Source of the DNA: Symbiodinium natans
Lineage: Eukaryota; Sar; Dinophyceae; Suessiales; Symbiodiniaceae
Assembly (NCBI GenBank): GCA_905221605.1
Contig: CAJNDS010000017.1
Location: 82,001 to 146,000, forward strand
Length of the DNA: 64,000 bases
Direction of reading: 5' to 3'
Position 1 is the first letter of the stretch. Each line of letters opens with the position of its first letter. A program made the position numbers and the translations under genes. Shown piece by piece: positions 46,653-58,659 of this stretch. Below the pieces are notes generated by a model. It worked only from the letters and a program-made list of their open reading frames with translations, was not told the DNA's origin and made no database searches.

Positions 46653-48254
46653 GCGCGCGCTCTATCAGTGAGAAGCAAGAACCGAGCGTTCATGTCCACC
46701 GACATGCTTCTGTAGGCAACAACACAGCCTGTAAGCCAAATCATGATCTGATGAAGGTCGCTGCTCTCTAGCTTTGCTCAGCTTTTCAACTGTCCTGGGC
46801 ACCGCAGATATCAGCCAGCACCTGTCCGACCAGGCAATGCACCCAAAGCTCTGACGTGCAGGCCAACCGAAATGTCAGTGAGCAGCCTTAGCGCTGAGGA
46901 TGTGTGCTGCAGCTGATTGCGATGCCAGGAAGAGCCACGTTACCTCACAGGCACGTGCCATGATTGGAGCATGGCTTAAGCATGCACGGCAAAGCTGAGC
47001 TAGCGGGCATCAGAAAGGATGCCCATCACCGAAACTTCTCCTGACAAGGGCGATGCCCATAGAAACAGGATGGCAACAATGAGTTCCGAGGCCCGAACGG
47101 AGGGCGGAGGGGGGCGCCGTCTCTGGGCTTTCACCCCCCTCTCCTTCGCCAAAATAGTCCAGAGCCGAAAGAGAATGCAGCAAAGTGCACCCCATCTCCC
47201 TAGCACTCCGGGCAACCGCCGGGGCCTGATGTAGGTGGAAAATTGCTCAACCGGCTCAACCCCCCGACACCCCAAAACTTCGCCCCAGAAGCCCTTGTAT
47301 TGAACGACACTCTCTCAGGGGAGCTTTCGTGACTGGAACCATTTGGAGGCCAAACAGGGCACAGCGCCACGTTTGCGTGCCATCACTCTTGGAGTTGCCT
47401 TGCAGGCTCCTCGATGCTCTTCGATGCTCGGACATGTTCCACTTTTCACCCTCAGCCGACTCAACAGCTCGACGGGTGTCGGCAGCTGCAGCGGCGCCGT
47501 GAAGCAATGCCCAGGGGACCTCATGTCTGTCTTCGAAACCTTGACCTATGGCCATGTTTCTACATGACGTAGAGTGGATGGAGCTGATGAAATTTCGGCT
47601 TCACACCGCCTACGCTCCGCAGCTTTCCCAGCACCGACGCTTACGCCCCAGGCCCGCTCCCCCCCCGCGCCACGCCAGCCACGTCACGCCTTCAAATTCT
47701 TATTTTCTACGTTGAAAGGCTCCAGCACAGGCCAACCCCCTCCCCCAAACGGAACACCGGCGTTGGAGGCCCTTCCCACACCCTTTGGACTACTTCCCCT
47801 TTGTGCTATTGCCCCATTCCAATATCTGTCAACCCTCACCCCCTGTTTGGGTGATGATACATACATACGTAGCACATGCGGGCTTCCTTGTGTATTCCAG
47901 GACTCAAACTCGAAACACTTCCGATTGTTACTTCACATTAATTCCGAGAATTCGGAATACCTCCAGTAAGACACCATCGGCCCATGCTTGCATGTGTCCA
48001 GCTGGGTTCAAGGTCTCGCGTTCCCGTGTCAACTTTCAAATTGAGAGTTTGGGTGTTTGAGTTTTCGGGTTTGCGGGATAACAAGGCTCGAAATAACTAT
48101 AGAAACGTTGGAAACCATAGTTTGTGGCCTAAAATCTTGGTTGCGAAGTTCCGATGGCTGCGCGGCGCGGTCAAAAAACGCTTTGTCTCGTTCCCGTCGC
48201 ATCCCCGATAATGTGGCAGTGGTTGCTGAGTTTCCGCGGGTAGCGTGATCCGAA

Positions 48255-48640
48255 AAACTGAGGTGTCCATTCCCGCCCTTCCCTACGGCTCGCCCTCTCC
48301 CCTCTTCTTCTTCTATGAACTGAGGCGTCCATTCCCCTCCCCTACGGCTCGCTCTCTCCCGTCTTCTTCTTCTATGAATTGAGGTGTCTGAGGTGTCCAT
48401 TCCCCTCCCCTACGGCTCGCTCTCTCCCCTCTTCTTCTTCTTCTATGAATTGAGGTGTCCAATCGCCCTCGCCCCTCTTCTTCTTCTATGAATTGAGGTG
48501 TCCAATGCATGCCTCGACCCCCGCTGCTTCCCTACAGCTCGAGAGGTGTCCAATCGCCCTGTCCCCTCTTCTTCTTCTATGAATTGAGGCGCTGCCCCCA
48601 CCGCCCCCTACGGCTCCCCTCTTCTTCTTCTATGGGGATT
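48255..48640 (+). repeat. About 55-75 bp repeat with CTTCTTCTTCTATGAATTGAGG
   Basis: Six units of GAGGTGTCCA-TCCC, CTACGGCTCGCTCTCTCCCC, TCTTCTTCTTCTATGAATT. Unit length varies through loss of the CTACGGCTC part. Frames such as QFIEEEEGR are repeat products. Confidence 0.9.
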
Positions 48641-48644
48641 GCTG

Positions 48645-51140
48645 CGTCTCTCAGCCGCCTGTGGCGAGTATCCAGCACGAAGATGCAGACGACAGCGTTC
48701 CTGCGCAAGTGCCCTTCAAGGTGCACCCTTTTGTCTTATGAGCCCCAAAGAGGATTTCCAGGCCTCCCGTGCACAGGAAAGGAGGGGCCAGTCATCCAGA
48801 ACATCCTCCCGCATCGGCAAAGCAATTAGTTCGGCCTCAGGTCAGATTCCAAGTTTTGGGACCCACGGGATGAAGGAGGGAAGTCAATGGCAGCACGCGC
48901 CCTTCCGGAGACGGCAAGACTTCTGTTGAGAGCCTGGCGCCTTGTCCTTGACTTGTGGAGCTTTTGCTTGTCAAGAGGCCCTGCATTGGCCATTCCGGGG
49001 ACGGCTGCAGGGATATGTAGGGGTATGTAGGGCTGCAGCGGCGTGTTTTGCTCCACCCGCTACATGGCAAGGCTTCAGGGTTCGCAGCCAAGGTTGCAGC
49101 TAGAGAGCAGCCTTGCAACGATCCCCAAACTTGCAGTACAGTATCAGTGAGCATCAGGAAATACAGAGGCTTTCTCTGCATCTTTGATCACTCAGAACAT
49201 CCAAGCTGCTCTGCCAGCGATTTAAACATGCAGCTAGTCTGCATCGATTTCTACAACACCTTCGTCGTCACTGTCGCTTACCTGTACAGGCCCAACTCGA
49301 AGCGGAACCCGCAGCTTGCTCAGATGCCACGCGGAGATGCCCCTAAACCTAGACAAAGCGGTATAGGGGTTCTGAGAAGGTAGGCAGCTTCGAAACAACA
49401 TCACCAGACCATCGAGATTGTGCATCAGAACCAATCATGAGATGTGAAACGGGGTCGCTGCATGGAGTGATAGAAACACAACTCCCAAAAAATGACTCCG
49501 ACACACTCCGACTCTGCTCGGGCCAGAAATTTGAAGACAGGATGGCCAGATACGTCGGGGATATTTTTCAGGCTCCAGGCCCATGCACAGTCTTGCCGAC
49601 CTGGTTGACAAGGACCATGACATCGTCATGTGACCTGGCTGGGGTTTTGAGTTTTTGAGAAAAGTGAGGCAGACTTGGTCAAACGATTCGCGTGAGCAAC
49701 AAGCTTTCCCCGGGCTAGTTCAGGGCCTGCACCTGCTACTGGCCTGCAGCTTCTAGTTCACCACTACAGGCTTGCCACCATCATGGTCACATTGCAAGGA
49801 CTTGCTTCGACAACTTCTGGAACCCACGGCAGACAGACTCGGGTAGTTTCAATCAACCGGCTTCAAGTCCGCAAGCTTGCGGTGGCTTGCACAATGGTTC
49901 CAGGCCACAGCAAACAGACTTTCGAAGTTCACGAAGGTGCCTTTGGCATTCGGCTACAGTCTGCCTATGGCCTATGGCCCTCGGTATGCTCAGGCGATAC
50001 TCCCATCCTGGGTTGATTGGCTTTCGAGCTGCTTTTTCGATCACAGTGTTCGCCGAATTCTGGATCTCTTGCTGTCTGTTGCGTGGCTACGATCGGGCGC
50101 CCTTGCCCTTGCTAAGTAGGGGGCCGGGGCAGCCCCGAACGGAAACACTGCCTTTTGACACTGGCTTGTTTAGTTCAAATCCGATTTGCGAGCCTACTGA
50201 TGCTTTCGACAGCGAGAGCCAGCATTCCAAAGCGTCCGCCTCAGAAGCGAAGCTCCTCAGGCTCCTCCTGCTGCGCAGCGCAGCTGCACCATGCGAAGGT
50301 CTCTTGGACAACCTCGGACAGTGGAGGGTCCATCGGGGATCATTGGGCAAGATGAGAGCCCATAGTGCCTTGCATCACGACCACTCACACGCATGCCGCA
50401 TGAGGGTTTGAAGCTGCATGCAAGTGCACGTAGTTGCGCGCAAAGCACAGAACTGCCCCTGGGTTCCCGACACGTCCAGGCTGGCGGGACCAGGAGTACT
50501 GATCGGTGCGACCCCATGGATAGACCCAGAGCAGAAACGGGTCATTCAGTGAGCAAGGGGCCGGAAAGCTACGCAAGCACAGCTCGAGTGCTTCGGCAAA
50601 TCAGGTGCTGCGAAATCAGGTGCTGCGTGGGCCGGCGAGGAACGCAACAGGCTGTCAACCTTGCGTGCCCCATGATGCAACAACCGGCAGGCCCCTGTTT
50701 TATCGTCGCGGTGGGCGGTACCTTGCAAGGCTGATTGGGAGTTGGGCTGTAAATGCGGCGCTTTCCAAGATCGAACCCTGACGAGCGAATGCTTCACTAT
50801 TTCTTCGCGCTTATGTGGAGTGCTCAGGGTGAACTGCGTCCTCCGTCTTTTGTGGGCTCTGTCTGATTTCCTCAACTCGGAAAGCGGGATCCAAACAATC
50901 CCACCTCAGCCTTGCCTCTGCGAGCTTAAGTGAGGCAGAGTGGCCAACTGAGCCATATACTTAGCCAGGGTATTGCCATCCATGATCATAAGCACGGGGT
51001 GACGGGTCATGTGGCCAGGGGTGACGGGTCATGTGGCCACTCTGCTTGTCTATGCCAAAGTACGTTGATTCCCGGCTTTCACATACCCGGGAGGCCCCCT
51101 GAGAAGAGTCGTCCTTGAGACGCCCTGCCCAGGGCCCTCT
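48645..51140. other. No gene recognised
   Basis: Several stretches look coding-like on the minus strand, for example WHLSKLRVPLRVGPVQVSDS followed by DDEGVVEIDAD at about 49,236-49,335, and SFASEADALECWLSLSKASV at about 50,200-50,260. None has a recognised domain or a clear exon chain. Confidence 0.35.
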
Positions 51141-51142
51141 GT

Positions 51143-51420
51143 GGACTCCGTGGACTCCGTGGACTCCGTGGACTCTGGCTTCTGCTAGGAACGAGCACGA
51201 AGCGTCAGAGGAACCGTTTCAAAGGGTAGAACATGGTAGAACAAATGCAACACGCGACAATGAATGGCCCTGCTCAGGCGCTGACTCTTCTTGACTCACA
51301 ATGACTCCTAATGACTCCTAATGACTCGTAACGACTCGTAACGACTCGTAACGACTCGTAACTCGTAGACACCGTAGACACCGTAGACACCGTAGCCACC
51401 GCAGACACCGTAGACGCTGT
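51143..51420 (+). repeat. Three adjacent short repeats (9, 10 and 9 bp)
   Basis: GTGGACTCC x4 at 51,143-51,176; AATGACTCCT turning into AACGACTCGT x7 at 51,296-51,365; GTAGACACC x6 at 51,365-51,418. Confidence 0.88.
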
Positions 51421-51540
51421 AGAGGACTGCCCTCGGTACTTGTGTTAAAACGCTGCATCTCTAAATCCTGCTCAATCACCCCGGCCCCTGCAGTGCCAGC
51501 TTTGATGGTCCTCGACCGATTCGGTAACTTAAAAATTGCT

Positions 51541-51598
51541 TCGTTGTTTGCACTTTGCACTTGTTTGCACTTGTATGCACTTGTTTGCACTTGTGGCA
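51541..51598 (+). repeat. TTTGCACTTG repeat
   Basis: Five units of GCACTTGTTT/A; the core GCACTT is the complement of the AAGTGC word repeated at 21.9, 60.0-60.5 and 62.6-62.85 kb. Confidence 0.85.
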
Positions 51599-51999
51599 GG
51601 CAGTGTGGCGCATTGTCCACAGAGCCTCGACTCAGCCCCAGCCTTCACCCGGAGGCGTCACTAGGGCACAAGACGAACTGGCTTCGACTAGCTTTCGCAC
51701 GGCACATGCCGTCACGTAGAACACTAGGAGATGCGGGCAGAATCAAAAGCGCAAGACATCAACACATGCCAACACATGCAACATGAATCGCGGCATCTCT
51801 GCTCGAGCTCTCGCTTCTGAGAACTTGAGCGCATGCTCTGAAATTCTCTGACACTGAGCACTCTTGGTGCCTTCGTAATGTTGCGGAAAGCAGCTCCTGC
51901 TTACAGGGCTCATGAGGGCTTAGGGGCAACCAGGGCACCAGAGCATCTAAAAATTGCGGCGCTCTGGGCACAAAAAGCCTCCCCACTTCAAGAAGCAGC

Positions 52000-52058
52000 A
52001 GGTAGCAGGCGATAGCAGGCGATAGCAGGCGATTGCAAGCGATTGCAAGCGATAGCGG
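52000..52058 (+). repeat. 10-bp repeat GCAGGCGATA / GCAAGCGATT
   Basis: Six units. The flanks 51,600-51,999 and 52,059-53,495 show no recognised gene, although a minus-strand stretch at 52,330-52,560 (HELLIHFGLYHSDSTSIQQA) looks protein-like. Confidence 0.85.
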
Positions 52059-53497
52059 CCCTGATTGTCAGGAAAACTCAGGACCGCTGGGCAGCGAAAG
52101 CATGAGAGCGACAGGCATGTTGGTTGCCACAATGGCTTTGGAAGTCTGCAAGAGCTTGTCCAGAACAACCCTTTATTCCGCTGCTTGTCCATGCGACTGC
52201 ATACATTCGGCCGCCCATTCTCGGCCCAATCAAAGGCGCTTCGACACAGATGCAAAGATATGGTGCAATGAGACTGTACCTAGACAAACTGAGCCCGCAT
52301 TCGGCTCGGCCACTGCACTAGGCAAGTCCGACCTTAGGCTTCAATGTACGGAAATCAATCGAGAACTCCAGAGAGTTCTGCTGAGTGGCCAACCATGCAG
52401 ATAACTTCACATAACGGGAAAAATGTTGCACTTTGGCATCTTGCGGCAGCAGCTCACAGATGCAAAGCTGGAATGCTGCCTGTTGAATACTTGTCGAATC
52501 GCTGTGGTACAGCCCGAAATGAATTAAAAGTTCATGCACCGAACGCAGTTGAAGGTGCCTCGCCCTGCCTTGCAGTGCCTGAAGCAAGTCCCTGCGGGCC
52601 AACGGTCACCGACTAAACGCCGAGGTGTCCAAAGCCCACGAGACCTATCAGTGAGATTCAGTGGGTGCAGAAGCCATACGTCGCTCTTGGCTGCCTCTTA
52701 GAATAAGACTCAGCTACTCAAATTCCTCAGAGAGTCCCACATAATCCCTCACATCCTACAGTGCCCATCAAACTGCTTAGTACAGTGTTGTTGCTGCGTG
52801 CTGTTTTGTGATGTTTCCGGTGGCCGCTGTTGCTTGACCACTGTTGCTTGATGTCGCTGGCTTCCGCTGGAGTTTGACATGTGCAGCATGGCGCCGCAGT
52901 TTATTGGCTGCGTGTTTGCTCTTCTTTTGTTCTTCCTTCTCTCGCTTGAAGTGCCTGCTGACGTGCTATGGCTGGCATTTAGCAGCTAAGCTTTTGCTGC
53001 TACGAACGCTGGATATTGAGGGCATTGGTTCCTCGACGTGCTACGCAACGGCAGCACGGCACGAAATAAGAAGGGCTCAGAGTCCCGATGCCGAAACCAC
53101 GACACAACTATACAACGTTCTCTCGCAACGTTCTCTCGTCCAGCGTTAAGCACTGCCGGAATTCGGAACCGGGCTGCCCCTCCGTCAACTTTACAGGTGG
53201 GGCTCTCAGGCTGTCACACGCCCCAAGAGAACTCCCGAAGCGGCCCAAAGCGACACTCCTCTGACGCCTGAACAAGCGAGAGGCTCTAAAGGCACACATG
53301 CACACACAGAAAAAATATAACTAACGAAGTTTGCAAAGAAGCAGACTCTGAGACGGCACTTATGAGGCTACGTTGATGAGGCAGAGCTCTCGGTCCTCCC
53401 ACGCGAAAGCTTCCACGGGGAAGTGCTTTTTGTGGATCTCTCCTCCGGCACGGAGTGATGTACTAAGCGATTTCAAGCGGCACCACGGCTCCCGACA

Positions 53498-53573
53498 TGC
53501 CTTAGCCAAGCCTTCGCCAAGCCTTGGCTAAGCCTTGGCCAAGCCTTGGCTAAACCTTAGCTAAGCCTCTACA
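53498..53573 (+). repeat. GCCTTGGCCAA inverted-type short repeat
   Basis: Seven units of AAGCCTTGGC(C/T) in which CCAAGCC and GGCTTGG alternate, so the array is nearly self-complementary. Confidence 0.82.
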
Positions 53574-54722
53574 GCTCAATGGCTCTTGGTCGCTTCGCTC
53601 ATTTCTGACCTCGAAATGCCCCTCTCTGAACAGCAAGGGATGGCCCGTGATGAACCGTGATTTCCTCATGATGCTGTAGCAGGTGCTGAGGCCAGTTGTC
53701 TGACCTAGGCACTCATGAAAAAAGGGACCCCCTCTGCACAGAGTCAAAGCACTCCACGTACTGATGCTTCGAATCACGTGCCTGTTCATTACAAGCTGTA
53801 GCAAACGCAAACTCCACTGACGGCCCTGCTCCAAGCAGCCGGGAGGAGGAGTGGAAGGCTGTCGGACGTTTGAAGCTGGTGTCCTTAAGCGGTGCACGAT
53901 GCCAGATCATGCCAGCCTCCTTTTGGCCCCTACATGGCCCTACATGCCGGAACCGGGTTTTTGCAAGGTTTTGCCCCAGACAAGGAGAGGTTTCCCAACT
54001 GAGGAGGTCGCGTGCAACCCCCCAAGAGGCCCCCGACATCTCACAACTTTCACAAGCTCATGGTCTCAGCGGGCCTTGGCCTAAGGTCTGCTCAATCATG
54101 CCCCTTTGCGTTCATTCTGGATGCTATCGATATGACCTCGGACCTACCAGTACCAGGGCACAGGCACAAAAATAAGTTCTGCTTTTTGGACCGTTTAAGC
54201 GGCCCCTTCGGCACCAGCAGAGATGCCGCCTAGAGACTGCTAAGACTTCCAGGGAGCCCCCGACGGATCTCCCCAAAACCCTTTGGATCGTTTGAAACCC
54301 GGCACTTGCGCAAGACTTGTTTGAGGATGGTGGCGCACGCTTTTGCACGCGTTTTCTGCCGTTTTGGAGAAGGGCACGGTTGCCAATGGGAAACTTAGGG
54401 CCGGTGTAGCGTCACAGGCGAAGCGTGACCTCTTTGACCTCTTTGGCCTCTTTGACCCCATGGAGAACATCAGGGATGTCCTGGGGACTCTGCCACCATT
54501 GGGCCTCGCGGCTTGACCCACCCCGTTTGGTGGATCGCAGCGGTTTCGTTGCGTTTGGATGCCATGAACCGACGCCCCTCGCAACGCCAGCTCTCTCTGG
54601 ACCCCATGCTTTCAGCGCATTCGTCGGCAACGTGGAGCGCGATCTTCCTCACGCATGATTCGATGTGTTGGTCGTGTTGGTGTGTTAAATCGCTATTGAT
54701 ATTCTTTACAAATCAATGTTAT

Positions 54723-54970
54723 CTACGTTGATACTGTGTTGTTAATGTTACTCGTGGTTGATAGTACACTGCTCATGTTGCTTTCATCATCATTGGCGTT
54801 TTCGTTGTTGTTATTCTCATTGCCACTGTGATCATGGAAGCTGGCTGTGATTGAGAACGTAAGGCGTTGGATTGATGATCCGCTAATTCTTGCTTCAATG
54901 TATTAATCTCAAATTTTACACTCTCGTTTTCGTGAAAGAATTCGTTCCATTTTGATTTTGTATCGTCGTC
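54723..54970 (-). pseudogene. Asn-rich reading frame with a frame break in an AT-rich island
   Basis: After an intron-like TTTACATTG...TATACACAG|G (acceptor at 54,971), one frame reads DDDTKSKWNEFFHENESVKF, EINTLKQELADHQSNALRSQ. About 100 bases on, the natural reading moves to another frame: DHSGNENNNNENANDDESNM, SSVLSTTSNINNTVST, then stop. Both parts look genuine (coiled-coil then Asn-rich tail). A one-base indel or a missed tiny intron would join them. Base composition (54,660-55,010) is far more AT-rich than the surroundings, hinting at foreign origin. Family unknown. Confidence 0.35.
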
Positions 54971-55639
54971 CTGTGTATATCAACAAATTAATACAATGTA
55001 AACCTGCTGCGCAACTCTATCGCAACCACATCCATCGATTCTCGCGGCCAGGCCCTCCTCAGGGCGCAAAGGCAAAGCTGGTGGGATCCCCCATGGACAC
55101 TCCGACCTGCTTGTATTCAATATGAGGCAGGGCCGAGGCGGTCGACGCTCAACGTTCACAGCACTGGAACGAATAGTGCTTGATTGGCACTGTGGGCTTC
55201 GGTGAGCCAAAGCCCGCACGGCACAGTTTCCCCGGAATCCCATCTCAGCCCTGGACACTTAGTGCCTTTCGAACCTTGTCTGGAAACAGTCAGAGTCACA
55301 CGATCATGTTCCGGATATCGAGCTATTCGGGGCTGAGGTGGCGGCGTAGTTTTTACGGAGCAGCATGCTTCGAAAGACGTTTCGCTGAACCTCAGATTTG
55401 TCAAACTGCTAAGTTTGCTTTCAGATCGCGTTCCTACGGAGAGTCCTTCGGCCCCAGATGAGGAGCACTCAACAATCAGCTTGGGGATCATTTCTGCGAG
55501 TAGGGTCTGCAAAAATGGCTACAAGTAAGGGCACTCCTGCCTTAAGAGGCACTCCTTCGGACTTTCTTGAACCCAATCCCTCGACAAGGTCGACAAGACA
55601 TGCAAGACCCTCGTACTCGTTCATATTCATCGATATTCA

Positions 55640-55930
55640 TCGTCGCCCCAGCCCAGCAAGGTCTCGTTCGCACCACGGGACAGCACGCCGGCGCTCGGCG
55701 GCGAGGATGGGGGTGATGTGCTCGGCAAACCATGCATCGCTCTGTGCCTGACCGAGTTCACGATACTCAAGTACATTTCTAGAAGCAGGTAAAGCGTAAA
55801 GAAAGTGTTTCTCCGAGCTATGCTGAGCTCCTTGATGCAGCTCTGTAGGTCCGAATGGCTGGTTTCCACCTGCCAGGCTCCCATCTGCTGGAATTTCCAA
55901 TGTTGCAGTACGTGACACGGCAGACAACTT
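55640..55930 (-). CDS. Candidate exon, unknown protein
   Basis: A frame reading FLYALPASRNVLEYRELGQA, QSDAWFAEHITPILAAERRR, AVPWCERDLAGLGRR looks natural. The alternative minus frame is also open, so this rests on amino-acid composition alone. It lies about 0.7 kb 3' of the TIR-like gene on the same strand. No motif is recognised. Confidence 0.22.
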
Positions 55931-56620
55931 TTCTACGCATTTCACAAGTCGCCTCGTCCAGGGCCTGCTGCCTCCAGGCGGCTGGATCCTGGCTCTAAGC
56001 TCAGGGAAAACTGAAGCGTGCTTGAACTGGGCTCACTCCGTACTAGTTACTAGTGCTCTGCGGCACACACACACACAGAGAGTTAGCGCGGAAGAGAGAA
56101 AAGAAAAGAGAAATTGACAGGCCAGGCTCTCCGCAAGGCGCAGGCCATCGGCCAAGTCCTTGCGAGAAAGGGCTCTGCTTAGCTCTGATCTCTCGGCTCT
56201 CTCGGCACCTCTCGGCTTTGTTCACGGCGGTCCTGGAAGCCCAAGTCGTCGGCCAAGGTGATCCACTTGCAAAGCCCAGTTTGGTTCCGAGCCTGGCGTC
56301 ACAAATGTCGGAAGCAGACATAATGGGGCTAATGGGGTTCACATAGGTTCACCTTGTTCTCCACACATGCATTCTCAGTTTTTTTCAGCAGATCTGCGGC
56401 CACGGCCCCACGAGCTGCCAAACAGCGGCCGATGATGGCAATCACCTTTTAAGCAGAGGAGTCTCCAAAAACATTGGCGCTGCACAGGGTCACCTAGCAA
56501 AGCTTCAAGCAAAACGACTCCCCGAGGTTTTGAGTGTGTGGGACCACGGCGGAGACACGCAAGAAGCGCTCGAAGTTCTCGCAGCATCCGTAATACCTGC
56601 GACTTGCCGAGCTCCACATG

Positions 56621-57741
56621 TCAGAGCAGCCCGTCCGCAAACTCCGCAAAGGCTGCAGGACCTGCTTTCACCGGCCCAAGATCAGTAAGCTCAGAGCTCT
56701 TTGATCTTTTGCTCGAGCACTTTCCGATCATGCGGATCAGTACACCTCGCTCCAACACGGCATCGCAGTCACATAAGCATGGAACCCTCATGGCGCCCCG
56801 AGATAGGACGCTCACTGGGAACCGTCGCTGCACAAGGAAAGATTCTCAATTTGGGATCGGACTGGCTCTGCTCCACAGAGAAGCGTCGGACTGACTCCAG
56901 GAATCGTTCCTCTTCCAAAATGAGCTTCAGAAACAAAGCAGTAAGGAGATCAAAAAGAACACAGCAAGTCCATCGTTGCGAGTTCGAATTCGCTGAAGAT
57001 CGTTCGGTGCACTCTTCGACATTGCCGGGCGGGGCCTCCGTGCCCGCGCGATACAAAGACTCGGCACAGATCACCATGTCGTGGGGCCTGGGAGAAGTGA
57101 CTGGAGGAATGCGTTTCTTGAGCGTGGAATGCGGTGTGGGAATGTGTGGCAGGGACGATGATGCTCAACGTGTTGATCTGAGGGGCCGGCTCGTGAAACA
57201 CCAAGAAGCAGGCCCACTCGTAAACGCACCTCTACATCAGCGCAGTCGCTGAGAAGTCACCGGCCTCTCTTTCTCAGTATGCTGCCAGAGTCGTTCCAGG
57301 TATGACCAGGTAAAGATCACGACCATTCCATGGCAGAGCTGCATGAACTCCTGGGCAGCCAAAACGCGCTCGCTCTGCGTGGGATGTTTGTTTGGTCTTC
57401 TTTCGGGATGTCCCTCTCGCAAATGTCTTTCACAACTCGCTCTGAGAACTCTCGCCTCAATGAGCTGGATGGACAAGGACATGAACTCCTGGTCATTCTG
57501 GCCTCGGTCTTTCGGGTCTTGCGGGTCTCTTCTCGCACGCACTGCTCGCTGCTTCTTCAATGCAGACAAATGCGCGGATGCAGCACTTGTCAATCCAGAA
57601 GCGTGCCTTTCGCAATCCCCCTTTCCACATAGACATTGCTCGAGCTCTCGCATCCTTTAACAAGGCGCTTGTCTCAGTTGTCTGGGCCTCTTCCCAGCGG
57701 CTCGCATCATGAAGGTATTCGGCAGAAAGGTCCTGAGGCAC
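56621..57741 (-). CDS. Gene of the dinoflagellate FWxDKxCI-QTN / RLWCVYE family (TIR-like?)
   Basis: Exon to 57,576: ALLKDARARAMSMWKGGLRK then ARFWIDKCCI. A 179-base GC...AG intron (57,575-57,397). Exon 57,396-57,286: HQTNIP, then AAQEFMQLCHGMVVIFTWSY and LERLW. A 56-base GC...AG intron (57,285-57,230). Exon from 57,229: CVYEWACFLVFHEPAPQINT. Further 3' on the strand, FLESVRRFSVEQSQSD (about 56,900-56,855) and DAVLERGVLIRMIGKC (about 56,760-56,700) match the order expected for the family. I recall proteins with a (F/W)xDK(L/C)CI-x-QT motif followed by RLWC-YE as abundant in dinoflagellates, usually unnamed; the layout suggests a TIR-like fold (inference). The frame of HQTNIP and that of ERVLAAQEFM differ by one base, so a lesion or a hidden micro-intron is present. 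Start codon not placed. Confidence 0.65.
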
Positions 57742-58394
57742 AAGAGGGAACTACCAACGTTCGGAAACTTGCGGAAACACCCCAAAACGCTTGCCTTTGC
57801 AGCGATGCAGAGTTCAGCAGCCTACACGAATCACTTCCAGGATCAAAAACTATGCACCACAATGATGCCTGCCACACTTCCCCCCGAGGATGCGCCTTGA
57901 TAGCCTCGTAGCTGCACTTCTCACCTCAACGAATCCATCATGCAGCTCTCGCAGGCTTCGAGGCTGCGCAATTAGGGCTGCACCCATCACTTGGTGCCAG
58001 TCCTGCGAAGCAAAAAGCTCTCACTCCTACAGCTCAAAGCCCTGATGTCGCCTGTGGAGGCCACCAGCTGTGGCTCACCTTGGGCACCGAAGCGCTGCAT
58101 AAACTCACTGCAATGTTCCCGCACTTTTCCGCAATTCCACGACTTTCCACCCACGGACCCCGAGATGCAAAGCAAAAAAGGCATTGGAAGAGTGAAGCCG
58201 CGTGCACACGGTGGCGCGGCGCATGAGTTCCTTGACGCATCTTTAGCCAAGATTGAAAAGTTTGACAGCATCGTCACCCTTTGCCAACAGCTCTCCAATG
58301 TACCAGCTCTCGACCCAGAAAACCTGAACTCTCACACACTGCTGGCCGACACATAACACCCCAATTGGACTAGCAGCAGAGTTCTAGCTCGTTT

Positions 58395-58650
58395 GAGCTG
58401 CCTTGGACTGGCGAGGCCTCTTTCGATGCCGACCGGAAAAGTTTTGGGACGTCTTGGCTGTGTTTGCATTGGCGACAAGCCATCCAGATCTTGTGTCGCG
58501 CGCAAGCTTTCCATGGACTTGGTGCTGGATGAAGACACTACTGAGCCACTACGACCAGTACTGAATGTGCAGCTTCGCGGTGCTTCGAGGTTGGTGGCCC
58601 ATACTCCACGGCCCACGTGGCGACAGCAAGACACTACCAACTGAAACTCC
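58395..58650 (-). CDS. Candidate upstream exon of the RLWCVYE gene
   Basis: Open frame reading GVWATNLEAPRSCTFSTGRS, GSVVSSSSTKSMESLRATQD, LDGLSPMQTQPRRPKTFPVG. Ser-rich and disordered, as is common in N-terminal regions before membrane or signalling domains. It is on the same strand, 0.7 kb 5' of the FWIDKCCI exon. The link is by position only. Confidence 0.28.
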
Positions 58651-58659
58651 CTCGTATGA

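Noticed and set aside
53713..53900. ADP-ribosyltransferase-like exon (GPSVEFAFATACNEQ on the minus strand)
   Set aside because: Only a faint match to the VEFAF-STT motif; the Ser-Thr-Thr core is absent and no partner exon was found.
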